From Bacteroides mediterraneensis (lineage in GTDB: Bacteria; Bacteroidota; Bacteroidia; Bacteroidales; Bacteroidaceae): a stretch of 64,000 bases of DNA. The stretch is from assembly GCF_025993685.1 (NCBI RefSeq), contig NZ_DAJPEN010000001.1:3906001-3970000 (forward strand), read 5' to 3'. The notes below the pieces were generated by a model that saw nothing but the letters and a program-made list of their open reading frames with translations, did not search any database and was not told the DNA's origin. Below, piece after piece: positions 8,495-18,126 of this stretch (position 1 is its first letter; every line of letters begins with the position of its first letter). The translations under genes and the position numbers were made by a program.

Positions 8495-8716
8495 TTAGGG
8501 GACCGGATCGTATCCGGAGCCTCCCCAGGGATGGCAGCGGAGAATACGCCGTATGGCCAGATACAATCCTTTCAGGGGGCCGTGCTTCTTGATGGCTTCA
8601 ATGGCATACTGTGAACAGGTGGGGGTGAAGCGGCAGGAAGGAGGCGTGAAGGGGGAGATGCAGTTCCGGTAAAAATAGATGGGAAGCAAAAGCAGAAAAG
8701 TCAGAATCTTTCTCAT
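8495..8716 (-). CDS. yidD: Membrane protein insertion efficiency factor YidD
   Basis: This 73-residue protein has a hydrophobic N terminus followed by the family signature (CRFTPTCSQYAIEAI) and RCHPWGGSGYDPVP near the C terminus. YidD assists YidC-dependent insertion of membrane proteins at the inner face of the cytoplasmic membrane. Its ATG overlaps the rnpA stop in an ATGA arrangement, so translation is probably coupled. The rnpA-yidD order is conserved in many bacteria. Confidence 0.95.
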   Translation of the reverse strand: MRKILTFLLLLPIYFYRNCISPFTPPSCRFTPTCSQYAIEAIKKHGPLKGLYLAIRRILRCHPWGGSGYDPVP

Positions 8717-9108
8717 GCCAGACGTTCTGCGGTAAGTTGTAACAGTTTGACGACCTTAGCTTCTACTTCAGCGGAGTCATGGAGTTCGTTGTCCAGCCAG
8801 ATAAAGGCAAGAGCCACTTTTTTGTGCGAGTTCTTCAGCGGCTCAATCAGGATTTGCTTATGCTTGCGGTAGGCTTCGCGTATCTGACGTTTCACGCGGT
8901 TACGTTTCACGGCCCGTTTGAACCGTTTTTTGGGCACACTGATCAGGATGGTGGCTATGGGCAGATTTTCTCCTTCAACCGGCATGTAGACGATACGCAG
9001 AGGGAAAGCAGGAAGCGACTTGCTGCCTCCTGTAAAGAGTTTCTCTATCAGTATCCGGCTATTCAGCCGTTCTACCTTTGGCAAAGTGGGTTTTTGAGAA
9101 TCAGTCAT
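8713..9108 (-). CDS. rnpA: Ribonuclease P protein component
   Basis: This small basic protein (131 residues from this start) binds the RNase P RNA and helps mature tRNA 5' ends. The signature RNRVKRQIREAYR lies in the middle. The ATG at 9108 is preferred to an in-frame TTG at 9132, because that TTG lies inside the terminator hairpin of the upstream hemD gene. It overlaps yidD downstream by 4 bp. Confidence 0.94.
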   Translation of the reverse strand: MTDSQKPTLPKVERLNSRILIEKLFTGGSKSLPAFPLRIVYMPVEGENLPIATILISVPKKRFKRAVKRNRVKRQIREAYRKHKQILIEPLKNSHKKVALAFIWLDNELHDSAEVEAKVVKLLQLTAERLA

Positions 9109-9127
9109 AGACACGGTACTAAAAAGT

Positions 9128-9165
9128 AACAAAGCGAAGTAATGCTTTTATTGCTTCGCTTTGTT
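9128..9165 (-). terminator. Intrinsic terminator of hemD
   Basis: AACAAAGCGAAG (9128-9139) pairs with CTTCGCTTTGTT (9154-9165). On the minus strand the stem is followed by ACTTTTTAG. It separates hemD from rnpA. Confidence 0.75.
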
Positions 9166-9180
9166 GGTCAGAGGTATTTC

Positions 9181-9927
9181 TTATTTGTTGTGTTCGCGGA
9201 TAAACATATCCAGTGCAGCCGGCATGGAAGGAGCAGTGCTGGAAGGAGCTTCCAGATCGAGGCGTAAACCTGCGTCCTTGACCGCCTTGGCAGTGGTCGG
9301 ACCGAAACTTCCGATGGCAATGTCCTTCTGTTCGAAGTTCGGGAAGTTCTTCATCAGCGACTGGATACCTGCCGGACTGAAGAAAATCAGCATGTCATAG
9401 TTGAACTCTTCACCGGGCGTAAAGTCGTTGCTCACGGTACGATACATGACGGCTTCCGTATGCTGGATGTGGTTTTTGTCGAGCAAATCTTTAATCTCAT
9501 CGTTGTGTACATCCGACATCGGGATGAGGTATTTTTCTGTGTTATGCTTGACAATAAGTGGAAGCAGGTCGGCAAATTTACCTGTGGCTCCGAAGAATAC
9601 TTTCCGTTTGCGATATTGCACATATTTCTGGATATACAATGCGATGGTTTCCGAAGTACAGAAATATTTCATCGTTTCCGGAATCGTTACACGCAACTCT
9701 GTGCAAAGACTAAAGAAATGGTCGATAGCATGACGTGAAGTGAATACAACGGCTGTATGGTCTAGAATAGAAACCTTCTGCTGTCTGAATTCTTTAGCCG
9801 ACAAACTTTCTACTTTGATGAACGGGCGAAAATCTATCTTCACTCCGTACTTCTCAGCAATGTCAAAATAGGGAGACTTTTCTGTCGTCGGTTTAGGCTG
9901 AGAAACGAGGACTTTCTTTATTTTCAA
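9181..9927 (-). CDS. hemD: Uroporphyrinogen-III synthase family protein
   Basis: This 248-residue protein has the two-lobed HemD fold (KVLVSQPKP at the N terminus, FFSPAGIQS and IGSFGPTTAKAV in the second half). The enzyme cyclises hydroxymethylbilane to uroporphyrinogen III in tetrapyrrole synthesis. The family diverges strongly in sequence, so function is by homology only. The start is taken as the TTG at 9927: it gives the expected N terminus and lies just after the stop of the DUF4271 gene at 9933. A longer frame from 10014 would overlap that gene. It is the last gene of a three-gene operon with a terminator behind it. Confidence 0.85.
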   Translation of the reverse strand: MKIKKVLVSQPKPTTEKSPYFDIAEKYGVKIDFRPFIKVESLSAKEFRQQKVSILDHTAVVFTSRHAIDHFFSLCTELRVTIPETMKYFCTSETIALYIQKYVQYRKRKVFFGATGKFADLLPLIVKHNTEKYLIPMSDVHNDEIKDLLDKNHIQHTEAVMYRTVSNDFTPGEEFNYDMLIFFSPAGIQSLMKNFPNFEQKDIAIGSFGPTTAKAVKDAGLRLDLEAPSSTAPSMPAALDMFIREHNK

Positions 9928-9932
9928 CGTTA

Positions 9933-10742
9933 CTAAAAATTTAAAATCAAAATGTGGTTTATATATGCCAGTCCTTTCCAGAAGAAAAGGAGAGGGATAA
10001 TTTCGAGGCTGCAAAAGTACAGAATTAAATGTAAAATGCCATGAAAATGATTGAAAAAGTTTCTAATGCATTTATAAAATAACAATATTTTGAAACAAAT
10101 TACTACAAAGAGTACGAATGTTTTGGAAAAATTAAAGTCGAGATTAAAGTAAATGACCAGCAAAGCTAATGGAAACAAGATGAGAGAAGCTCCGGAAAGC
10201 AGGTCAAAATAGGCGGCAATCCAAGTCCTGTTTCGCTCTTTGTCGAAGAAAATCCAGTTGACAAATTGAGACAAGAGAGTCTTTGCCCCAATGGTCAGAA
10301 GCAGACAGAATATGTACACGCACAATATGACATAGTGGGGAACGGTCTGATACAACACCTGTTCGGTCTTGGAGAAGAAATCATAGATGAACAGGCTGGC
10401 CGATATACAGCTGATACTCCCTAATGTGAGGGGATAGCGGATGTCGAAACTGGATGTTTCGTCAAACAGACCGGCCCGTTCTTTGTGTCGGAAAAAGCCT
10501 TTCAGGTGTTGGTGAAGGTATTTTTTCCCGTTTTTCAGGGCATAAATAATCAGAAAGAAGCATAGGAAGACCACACAAGTAATGGGTAAATCGGTGCGTA
10601 GCTGATAAGGAAGTGGCTCTCCAGGCATACCCGTACTGCACTTCGCTTTTTTGCTATGCAGCAGCGTATCGTCTATTTCCTTTACGTGCTGTTCGTAAAG
10701 TTCCTGAATCTGTGAAAAACCTATGTGGCTGACTTCGTTCAT
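9933..10742 (-). CDS. DUF4271 domain-containing membrane protein
   Basis: This 269-residue protein has a soluble N-terminal stretch of about 65 residues followed by about six or seven hydrophobic segments, so it is an inner-membrane protein. The family is common in Bacteroidota and is commonly found next to hemD; the function is unknown. Its ATG overlaps the stop of the upstream LOG-family gene (ATGA), and hemD begins within 6 bp of its stop. This tight packing suggests one transcript. Confidence 0.82.
   Translation of the reverse strand: MNEVSHIGFSQIQELYEQHVKEIDDTLLHSKKAKCSTGMPGEPLPYQLRTDLPITCVVFLCFFLIIYALKNGKKYLHQHLKGFFRHKERAGLFDETSSFDIRYPLTLGSISCISASLFIYDFFSKTEQVLYQTVPHYVILCVYIFCLLLTIGAKTLLSQFVNWIFFDKERNRTWIAAYFDLLSGASLILFPLALLVIYFNLDFNFSKTFVLFVVICFKILLFYKCIRNFFNHFHGILHLILYFCSLEIIPLLFFWKGLAYINHILILNF
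10012..10019 (-). promoter_or_regulatory. Possible internal promoter box (TACTTTTG) for hemD
   Basis: A TAnnTTTG match inside the 3' part of the DUF4271 gene, about 85 bp before the hemD start. It is within coding sequence, so it may be chance. Confidence 0.3.
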
Positions 10743-11326
10743 ATTGCCGCAAATTTACGAATTTCTTTGCTCCAATGAGGAATGGTGTACACTAAATTCA
10801 CGGCTTCTTCCGGAGTTTCTGCCACATGCCAGATGTTTTTATGTTCCTGTCGCATGAAATGTTGGTCGATGGCCTGCTGGAGCATTTGGAGCAGCGGATC
10901 ATAAAAATGGTTGATATTGAGGATGACAATGGGTTTCAGGTACAGTCCGAGCTGCTTCCAGGTGATGATTTCGAGCAGTTCCTCCAAGGTGCCGCATCCT
11001 CCGGGAAGGGCGATGACGCCATCGGACATGTCGGCCATGAGTTGTTTGCGTTCGTGCATGTCTTTTGTCTCAATCAGTTGGGTCAGCCCTTTGTGGTGCC
11101 AGCCCTGTTCCACCATGAAATGGGGGATGACGCCCGTCACGGTACCTCCGGCAGCCAATGTGGCGTCGCTGATGCGGCACATGAGCCCCAGGCATCCGGC
11201 TCCGTTGATGAGGTTGATGTGTTTCTGGGCCAGAATCTTTCCCAGTTGTTCGGCTGCTTCGAAATAGATGGGGTCAATTTTTGTGCTGGAGGCGCTGTAC
11301 ACGCATATATTTTTAATGTCGTTCAT
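10739..11326 (-). CDS. LOG family protein (TIGR00730, Rossmann fold)
   Basis: This protein of 195 residues has the LOG signature PGGCGTLEELLE. Family members hydrolyse nucleoside 5'-monophosphates such as cytokinin ribotides or AMP, releasing the base; they were formerly annotated as lysine decarboxylases. The ATG at 11326 is chosen over a TTG at 11350, because the promoter -7 box sits at 11348-11355. It is the first gene of the LOG-DUF4271-hemD operon. Confidence 0.9.
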   Translation of the reverse strand: MNDIKNICVYSASSTKIDPIYFEAAEQLGKILAQKHINLINGAGCLGLMCRISDATLAAGGTVTGVIPHFMVEQGWHHKGLTQLIETKDMHERKQLMADMSDGVIALPGGCGTLEELLEIITWKQLGLYLKPIVILNINHFYDPLLQMLQQAIDQHFMRQEHKNIWHVAETPEEAVNLVYTIPHWSKEIRKFAAI

Positions 11327-11347
11327 TGCAAAGGAGAATAATTTTTG

Positions 11348-11355
11348 CAAAGATA
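11348..11355 (-). promoter_or_regulatory. -7 box (TATCTTTG) for the LOG-DUF4271-hemD operon
   Basis: An exact consensus match with an ATTG-like -33 element 19 bp upstream. The leader would be only about 15 nt. Confidence 0.65.
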
Positions 11356-11418
11356 GAGATTAAACAATTATATGCAATGCCTGGCATCGTCTGTAATTGT
11401 CAATATTATAGGTAAAAG

Positions 11419-12732
11419 CTATTCCTCCAAACGTCCCGTGCACCGCTTGTATTCTGTTTCATAAATTTTGTATTGCGTCAGTGCTTCGATACGGTTGCTT
11501 TCAGCCTGTTGCCATTGGGACTGTGCTTCCAGCAGGTCGGTCAGGGTGCTGAGGCCGTGGGTGTAGCGGTTACGCATCACTCGCAGGCTTTCCAGGGCTT
11601 GCTTGGAACCGAGTGCGGCAGTTTGTACCAGGTTATATCCGTTGGTCAGGTTCTGGATGGCCTGTCGTACCTCGATGGTGAGCAGACGTGAATTTTGTTG
11701 TAGGTCCAGTTGGGCATTTTGCAGGTCCAGCTTGGCTTTCTTGACCTTTCTCAGTCCTTCTCCCCAATGGAAGAGCGGGATGCTTACTGAAGCCATGACC
11801 AGTCCGATTCCGTCATCCATTTTTTGCGTAAAAGGTATGTAGTTTCCTTGCGGGTCGGCTGTCATCCCTTTCAGCTTGATGTTTCCGTAGTAGGCATATC
11901 CGGCAGAGAGTCCTATTTGCGGCAGAATATTCCCTCTGGCCATTTTCACTTGCTGTTCCTGGGCGGCAATCTGCTGTTTCAGCAATTTGAACTCAGGGCG
12001 AGAGTCAATTCCCTCGTCCAATTGTTCGGGAGGCGTGACTTGGATGAGGGTGTCTGTGGGGAGAATCTGTGTTTCCAACGGTTCACCCAACACATGGCAC
12101 AGGGCCAACCGGCACAGCTCGTTCCCGTTTTGGGCTTTTTGCAGTTGATAGTTGATTTCGCTTCGTTTGGCGGTGATGCGCAACAGTTCATTGTCTGTGC
12201 CCATGCCTGCTTTTACAGCTGTTTCTACCTGTTGGTATAGAGTATCCATCTGTGTGCGATACGCTTCCAGCATGCGTACCTTTTGCTGGACAGCAATGTA
12301 GTTCCAGTAGGCCTTGTCTGCTTCCGCAATGACTTCCATGCGTGTCTTTCTTCTGCTTTCAGCGGCACTCTCCCGACCAATCTTGGCCAGTTTGTTTCCA
12401 GCCCGGATTTTCCCTCCGGCATATAACGGCTGGGTCACACTGATGCCAGCCAGGTACATGCCGTGAATCTGGAGTTCCATTCCAGTCATTTCGACATCTG
12501 GAAACATATAGGAACCCGATACCATTCCGTCGAATTTAGGCAGATAGGAACTGAAGGCAATCTTCTGGTCCAGTTCGGCCTGCTGTAAGGTATTGGTGGC
12601 TTTCTGTACCTCCTCGTTGCGTTGCAGGGCCAGTTCCCGGCAATCGGCTTGCGTGAGTGAAAGTATGTGTTGTGCAGGGAGCTGTGTCAGAAAGCCGAGC
12701 CACAGTATCCCACTTAAAATATATCGTTTCAT
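11419..12732 (-). CDS. TolC family outer-membrane efflux protein
   Basis: This 437-residue protein starts with a signal peptide (cleavage probably near LPAQ). Long amphipathic helices rich in Gln/Glu/Ala repeats follow in two halves, as in TolC-type trimeric channels. It would form the outer-membrane duct of the efflux pump encoded by the two genes upstream. The permease gene overlaps its start by 4 bp, giving the order adaptor-permease-channel. Confidence 0.92.
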   Translation of the reverse strand: MKRYILSGILWLGFLTQLPAQHILSLTQADCRELALQRNEEVQKATNTLQQAELDQKIAFSSYLPKFDGMVSGSYMFPDVEMTGMELQIHGMYLAGISVTQPLYAGGKIRAGNKLAKIGRESAAESRRKTRMEVIAEADKAYWNYIAVQQKVRMLEAYRTQMDTLYQQVETAVKAGMGTDNELLRITAKRSEINYQLQKAQNGNELCRLALCHVLGEPLETQILPTDTLIQVTPPEQLDEGIDSRPEFKLLKQQIAAQEQQVKMARGNILPQIGLSAGYAYYGNIKLKGMTADPQGNYIPFTQKMDDGIGLVMASVSIPLFHWGEGLRKVKKAKLDLQNAQLDLQQNSRLLTIEVRQAIQNLTNGYNLVQTAALGSKQALESLRVMRNRYTHGLSTLTDLLEAQSQWQQAESNRIEALTQYKIYETEYKRCTGRLEE

Positions 12733-15700
12733 AATTGTTTGGATGAAGGGTTAGACATGGAATAGGGTTTGTATATATGGAACAGAGCGGTATAGAAAAT
12801 AGGAAGCAGCACGAGAGTAATGAGGGTACCTACGGTCAGTCCTCCCATAATCGTGATGGCCATGGAACCATACATTGGGTCGTTTACAAGCGGAATCATG
12901 CCCACAATGGTGGTCAGTGAGGCCATCAGTACGGGGCGTACGCGTGAAATGGTTGCTTCTACCACGGCATGATAAGGGTGAAGATGTTCTTCTTGTTGCA
13001 AGCGGTTGATTTCATCGACCAGTACAATGGCGTTTTTCACCATCATACCGATAAGTCCCATCATTCCGATGATAGCCATAAAGGTAAAGGGCTGTCGGAA
13101 AAGTAACAGGGCAGGCGTGATGCCACAGAAAACAAACGGGAAGCAGAGCAGAATGAGTATTACTTTTTTCCAACTGTTGAAAAGTAATAACAGAATACCC
13201 AGAATGATGAAGAGGGTCACAGGCATGTATTTCATCAGATTGCCGATGGCTTCTCCCTGCAATTCACCTTCGCCTACCCATCGCATTTTGTAACCGTCCG
13301 GCAGAGGGATGCCTTCGATTTCTTTCTGAATGGAGGCGACGACTTTTGCCGGAGTGGCTTCGTATAAGTCGGTATTGGGGTCACATTCCGCTTCGATGGC
13401 TCTTTGTCCATTGAGACGATAGATGTAGTTGTCCTCCCAGTCCAGCCGAATCTGACGGGCTACGTTGCCGAGGGGTACACTACGGAACAACTGGTCTTGC
13501 AGTTCGTCCATTTTGGTGGAACCGGTCAGCAGACCTTTCAGTTCGTTGTCGTCCATGCGTAGGTTCAACGTACTCCATACGGGAATATCATTCAGGTTGG
13601 TAATCCGGCTTCCGTCGGCATTTCGTACCAGCAGATGGATGAGTACGGTCTGGTCTTGGTCGTTCAATACGCCTACGGGTAATCCGTCGGTAGCGGCCAG
13701 CAAGGCATTTCCTACATCACTTCGCTCAATACCCGACCTTAATGCATCTTCGCGTACATAATCGGCTGTCAGGGTCTTGCCTTCGGGTTTCCAGTTGTTA
13801 CCCACGGAATAAGGGTCTACGTACGGGCAGCGGCGCATAATATCTTCTGCCTGTTGGCTCAGTTTCCGTAGGATGGCAGGGTCCGGACCTGAAAACTCGA
13901 CTTCCACTGTATGAGAGGAGGCAATGGAAAAATTGTATTTCCGGATGCGGATGTACGCGTCGGGATAACGTTCGCGCAGAAGTTTCCTAATTGCAGGAAT
14001 TTGTGCAACCACGGTCTCATAATCTTTACAGTCGACCATCAGTTCACCGTAACAGTCGCCTCCTGATGTCATGGGACGCACCAGGCAGTAATGGGCAGGT
14101 GCACTTCCCATGCTGGCAGCTACCCGCTCAATGGCAGGATTTTTCTTAAGCAGGGCCGATATTTCCAAAAGGTCTTTTCGTACACGGTCGGGGTCGGTTT
14201 GCGAAGGAAGAAAATATTCTACAATGAATTGCTTGTAGTCAAAATCCGGGAAAAACAGATTTTTTACCTTCGTCATGCCGAATATACAGAGAGCCAAGAG
14301 GATGAAGGAGGTAGCCAGTGTCGTCTTTTTGTATTCTACCAGCAAGCTGATGGTACGACGGATAAACCGGTGGATGGGTGAATGGTATATCTGTGGTTGC
14401 TGGGTTGTCTTTTCACGAACAGGCAGCCACGATTTGGCACAGACAGGTACTTGGATCAATGCCAGTATCCAGCTGGCCAGCAAGCTGACACAGAGCACCA
14501 GGAATAGGTCGCCGGCATATTCTCCGGCTGAATCGGGAGAAAGATATACGGCAAGGAAAGTCGATACGGCAATCAGGGTAGCTCCCAGCAGAGGCATGGC
14601 GGTGTGTTGTCCGATGCGGTACAAATAAGTCTTTGGGGCTAGCCCGCGTGCTTTGTCAATCAAGATGCCGTCCATGATGACGATGGCATTGTCTACCAGC
14701 ATCCCCATGGCCACGATAAAAGCCCCAAGGGAGATACGCTGAAGCGTAGTGCCACACATTAACAGGATGGGGAAGGAGACAGCGATGGTCAGAATCAGTC
14801 CGAAGCCGATGATGAGGCCGCTGCGGAATCCCATGGTGAAGATAAGAATCAGGATGACAATCAGGACCGACTCTACCAGGTTGACCATAAAGGAGCTGAT
14901 GGCTTCATCCACCTTGTCGGGCTGGAAGAATATTTTTTCCATTTCCATTCCCGCGGGAATCTGTGGCATGATTTCTGCCAGCCGTTTTTCAACAGCTTTT
15001 CCCACATCGGGGACAATGGCATTTTCTTCCATGGTCAGGCAGATGGCCAGGGCCGGTTTCCCGTCTACGAAGAAGCCGTTTCGTTGCGGTTTGCTGTAAG
15101 TACGTTCTATTTGTGCAATATCTCCCAGTCGGATGGTTTTCCCCTGCGGGGTGCGGATGAGCAGGTTACGGATATCTTTCTCATCGGTAACGGCACTGCT
15201 CACATGCAATGGCAGCCGGTCGCTTTCATTTTGGTAACTGCCTGCGTTCACCGTTTTCCCGGTATTCTGCAGGCTCATCATGATTTGGGTTGGGATAATG
15301 CCATTACGGGCAATCTTCTCTTTCGATAACGTGATTTGAATGACTTCATCCCGGTTGCCCGTGATAAGGATACGTTTCACACCCTTTACTCCCAGCAGTT
15401 CCCGGCGTATCAGTTTGGCGTATTTGTAGAGTTCCGGATAAGAATAGCCTTCACCTGTAAAAGCATAGAAGATGCCGTACACATCCATCATGTCGTCTAT
15501 GACAATCGGGTCATAGCAGTCTTGTGGCAATTTGGAACGGCTGTCGTTCACTTTTCGCCGAAGGAGGTCGAAGTGCTGTTCCAAGTCTTTTTGAAGGACG
15601 GTCATCTGAAATTCTACGGTGAACGTAGCCATTCCGTTCTGACATTCCGATTTGATTTTCTTGACGTTGGGGAGGGCACGGAGTTCGTCTTCCATGGTTT

Positions 15701-15899
15701 GTGCCACTTTCAGTTCTACTTCATGAGCGGTAGCTCCTGGATAAGGTACGATGACCATAGCTTGTTTGACGGAGACAGCCGGGTCTTCCAGCTTGGGCAT
15801 CTGCAAGAAAGCCAGCACGCCGGCTATCAGAATGAAGGTCATGAGCGACCAGAACAAGGTAGGCCGCTTCATAAAGTATTCGGTAAGTTTTATTTTCAT
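12729..15899 (-). CDS. RND efflux transporter permease subunit
   Basis: This protein of 1056 residues has the AcrB-type arrangement: a TM helix at the N terminus (FWSLMTFILIAGVLAFLQM), a large periplasmic loop, a TM block around residues 340-530, then a second loop and TM block. The proton-relay Asp motif is visible near residue 405 (GMLVDNAIVIMD). It would be a proton-driven exporter of drugs or other small molecules; the substrate is not readable. It overlaps the TolC gene by 4 bp and touches the adaptor gene by 1 bp, so the three genes form one operon. Confidence 0.95.
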   Translation of the reverse strand: MKIKLTEYFMKRPTLFWSLMTFILIAGVLAFLQMPKLEDPAVSVKQAMVIVPYPGATAHEVELKVAQTMEDELRALPNVKKIKSECQNGMATFTVEFQMTVLQKDLEQHFDLLRRKVNDSRSKLPQDCYDPIVIDDMMDVYGIFYAFTGEGYSYPELYKYAKLIRRELLGVKGVKRILITGNRDEVIQITLSKEKIARNGIIPTQIMMSLQNTGKTVNAGSYQNESDRLPLHVSSAVTDEKDIRNLLIRTPQGKTIRLGDIAQIERTYSKPQRNGFFVDGKPALAICLTMEENAIVPDVGKAVEKRLAEIMPQIPAGMEMEKIFFQPDKVDEAISSFMVNLVESVLIVILILIFTMGFRSGLIIGFGLILTIAVSFPILLMCGTTLQRISLGAFIVAMGMLVDNAIVIMDGILIDKARGLAPKTYLYRIGQHTAMPLLGATLIAVSTFLAVYLSPDSAGEYAGDLFLVLCVSLLASWILALIQVPVCAKSWLPVREKTTQQPQIYHSPIHRFIRRTISLLVEYKKTTLATSFILLALCIFGMTKVKNLFFPDFDYKQFIVEYFLPSQTDPDRVRKDLLEISALLKKNPAIERVAASMGSAPAHYCLVRPMTSGGDCYGELMVDCKDYETVVAQIPAIRKLLRERYPDAYIRIRKYNFSIASSHTVEVEFSGPDPAILRKLSQQAEDIMRRCPYVDPYSVGNNWKPEGKTLTADYVREDALRSGIERSDVGNALLAATDGLPVGVLNDQDQTVLIHLLVRNADGSRITNLNDIPVWSTLNLRMDDNELKGLLTGSTKMDELQDQLFRSVPLGNVARQIRLDWEDNYIYRLNGQRAIEAECDPNTDLYEATPAKVVASIQKEIEGIPLPDGYKMRWVGEGELQGEAIGNLMKYMPVTLFIILGILLLLFNSWKKVILILLCFPFVFCGITPALLLFRQPFTFMAIIGMMGLIGMMVKNAIVLVDEINRLQQEEHLHPYHAVVEATISRVRPVLMASLTTIVGMIPLVNDPMYGSMAITIMGGLTVGTLITLVLLPIFYTALFHIYKPYSMSNPSSKQL

Positions 15900-16957
15900 C
15901 AGATAAGTCCTCCTACGTTGGTTTTACTATCCGTATGGATGACACGGACTTTTTCGTTTTCCTGCAGGGCATTTACCCCTGCCTTTATGATTTGTTCATC
16001 GCCTTTCAGTCCGGTTGTAATGACGGCACGGCCTTTTTCATCTATTCCGTTGCAGTTCACTTTCCGTTTGCTGACGGTAGAGTCGGTATTCATTACCCAG
16101 ACATAGGTCTCTTCCTGTGATTGAATGAGGGCATGCAAGGGAAGTGTAAAAGAAGCACGAAGACTGTCGGTAGCTGCAATGTAGATGCGTACATTGACAT
16201 TCATGCCTGCACTGAGCCGTGAGTCGGTCTTCTTCTGAAAGGTCAGTTTCAGCTGGTATAACTGATTCCCATCTGCTTTGGGGGCGATGCTCGATATTTT
16301 CATGGGAATATCTCCTTCTTTTGCGGAAGGAAGTTCGCAGGTGATACGCTGGAAGCGGGAGCGAAGCTGATATACCTCAGCCGGCAGTTCGGTTTCCACT
16401 TCCATGGAATGCATGTCGAGCAGGTTGATGACAGGAGTACCTGCGTCTACCATTTCCGATGGAGCAAAATTGACGCTTTGTATGTATCCGTCGGTAGGAG
16501 CATACAAGCGTGTATATGCCAGCTTGTTACGGTTGACTTGTAATTGTACTTTCAACTGCTGTAGTCCGGCCTGTGCTTTTTCATAATCGTTGATGGAAAT
16601 ACTTTTGCTGCGATATAAGGCTTCTGTCCGTTTGACTTCATCTTCCAGTTGCTTGCATTGTATTTCCAAAGCCTGTACACCTAGTTGGTAGTCTGTGTGG
16701 TCCAGCTGGGCAATTAACTGCCCCTTCTTTACATAATCTCCTTCTTTTACGTATATTTTTTCAATTTGTCCTGCGGTTTTAAATCCCAGTCCGATGTTAT
16801 GGCTCTCTTGTACCACTCCAGAGAAGTTTTTGATGCTCTCTGCTCCAGACGGGATAGGAGTGGTCAACATCACACTGCGGATAAAGGTTTGCGTGGGCTT
16901 TTCTGTGCATCCACTGGCCAACCAGAGAAGGAAGGGAAGTAATAATAATTGTTTCAT
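15899..16957 (-). CDS. RND efflux periplasmic adaptor (membrane fusion) lipoprotein
   Basis: This 352-residue protein has a lipoprotein signal ending in the lipobox LASGC, so it is anchored by an N-terminal acyl-Cys. A biotinyl-lipoyl-like hybrid motif (VKKGQLIAQLDHTDYQL) near residue 80 and a coiled-coil hairpin (residues ~95-145) identify an HlyD/AcrA-type adaptor. It bridges the permease and TolC proteins. It is the first gene of the operon and is divergent from an AraC-type regulator 175 bp away. Confidence 0.93.
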   Translation of the reverse strand: MKQLLLLPFLLWLASGCTEKPTQTFIRSVMLTTPIPSGAESIKNFSGVVQESHNIGLGFKTAGQIEKIYVKEGDYVKKGQLIAQLDHTDYQLGVQALEIQCKQLEDEVKRTEALYRSKSISINDYEKAQAGLQQLKVQLQVNRNKLAYTRLYAPTDGYIQSVNFAPSEMVDAGTPVINLLDMHSMEVETELPAEVYQLRSRFQRITCELPSAKEGDIPMKISSIAPKADGNQLYQLKLTFQKKTDSRLSAGMNVNVRIYIAATDSLRASFTLPLHALIQSQEETYVWVMNTDSTVSKRKVNCNGIDEKGRAVITTGLKGDEQIIKAGVNALQENEKVRVIHTDSKTNVGGLI

Positions 16958-17101
16958 CTGTATGGATTTAGAAGTTCTTTAGATGCAAAGGTCACATTTT
17001 TTGTTTTCTTCTTTACACCCTTATCAGCCTGCAAAATGTCCTAAAAGTAGGATTAGTAGATTAAATAACCTTTTTCTCCTTTATTTTATGTTCTAAAGGA
17101 C

Positions 17102-17109
17102 TATCTTTG
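17102..17109 (+). promoter_or_regulatory. -7 box (TATCTTTG) for the AraC-type regulator
   Basis: A consensus match 24 bp before the regulator's ATG, in the 175-bp divergent intergenic region. On the opposite strand a weaker box (GACCTTTG) faces the efflux operon, so the regulator may control both from this region. Confidence 0.6.
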
Positions 17110-17132
17110 TAAGGAGATAAAAAGCAAAATAG

Positions 17133-18044
17133 ATGAAGACAGAAGATTCTCCTTTTAAAGAGCTGCATTTGTTGATGCTTCCTGATGTAGGGCGTACACT
17201 GATTTATGGAAATGAACTGGTTTTGCTGGATAACATCGGAATGGATGTGGAGAAGGAACTGGTTTCTGATTTTGTGTCTCCTTCCTACCCTTTCAAGCTG
17301 ACTTTTACCTTGGTGATGTTCTGTTTGCGTGGTACCATGCGAGTAAGGCTACAGTTGAAAGAATATGTATTGTCGGAGAATGATGTACTGGTGGTGCTTC
17401 CAGGTACGATTGGAGAATGTCTGGAAGTGAGTGCAGCGGCTGAGGTGGCAATTATTGGTTTATCCGGTCATCGTTTGTGGAAAGGGCAACAATCGTCCTT
17501 AAGTATGGCTTTCCTGCGTTTGCTTACTGCTACTTCCCTGATACACATCTCGTCGACTCAAATGGAAGAGTGTATGATACTCTATCATTCGATGCGGAAA
17601 AAGCTGGAGCAGCCCGGTTATAAATTTAAGCTGGAAGCCATAGCAGGCTATTTGCAAGTATTCTTTTACAATGGATGTCAATGGTTGTTGGAGTATGACC
17701 GGCAGCAGGTGCGTAAAGTGGAAAGCAGGCAGGAAAAGTTGTTTGAGGCCTTTCTGGAGTTGGTTCAAACACATTATAGAGAACATCGGAATATGTGTTT
17801 CTATGCCGAAAAACTTTGTCTGACGCCCAAATATCTTTCGCAGGTCATTTGGGAGGTAAGCGACCGCCATGCTCCGGATTGGATTCGCGATTATGTGATT
17901 TTGGAAGCAAAGGCTTTGTTGAAGAGTGGAGAATACACCGTCCAGCAGGTAGGTGATTTCCTGAATTTTGCAAATGCCTCTTTCTTTGGCAAATATTTTA
18001 AGGCTGCGGTAGGATGTACTCCCCGGCAATATATGTTGAAATAG
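17133..18044 (+). CDS. AraC family transcriptional regulator
   Basis: This 303-residue protein has an N-terminal cupin-like sensing half and a C-terminal double helix-turn-helix domain (residues ~205-303; YFKAAVGCTPRQYM closes the second HTH). The family activates or represses promoters on binding a ligand. It is transcribed divergently from the RND efflux operon, so it is a good candidate for that operon's regulator; this is inferred from position only. Confidence 0.92.
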   Translation: MKTEDSPFKELHLLMLPDVGRTLIYGNELVLLDNIGMDVEKELVSDFVSPSYPFKLTFTLVMFCLRGTMRVRLQLKEYVLSENDVLVVLPGTIGECLEVSAAAEVAIIGLSGHRLWKGQQSSLSMAFLRLLTATSLIHISSTQMEECMILYHSMRKKLEQPGYKFKLEAIAGYLQVFFYNGCQWLLEYDRQQVRKVESRQEKLFEAFLELVQTHYREHRNMCFYAEKLCLTPKYLSQVIWEVSDRHAPDWIRDYVILEAKALLKSGEYTVQQVGDFLNFANASFFGKYFKAAVGCTPRQYMLK

Positions 18045-18063
18045 CCGGTGATGAAAATAAAAA

Positions 18064-18097
18064 AGCAGGAAGAAAATCTTGAACTCTTCTTCCTGCT
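18064..18097. terminator. Bidirectional terminator between the araC-type gene and metK
   Basis: AGCAGGAAGA (18064-18073) pairs with TCTTCCTGCT (18088-18097), with an A-rich run on one side. It lies between two convergent genes. Confidence 0.75.
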
Positions 18098-18126
18098 TGA
18101 TATCGTTGTCGTTTAAGAATTTCGGA

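Noticed and set aside
9109..9132. Upstream TTG start for rnpA
   Set aside because: It lies within the hemD terminator hairpin; the ATG at 9108 gives a normal protein.
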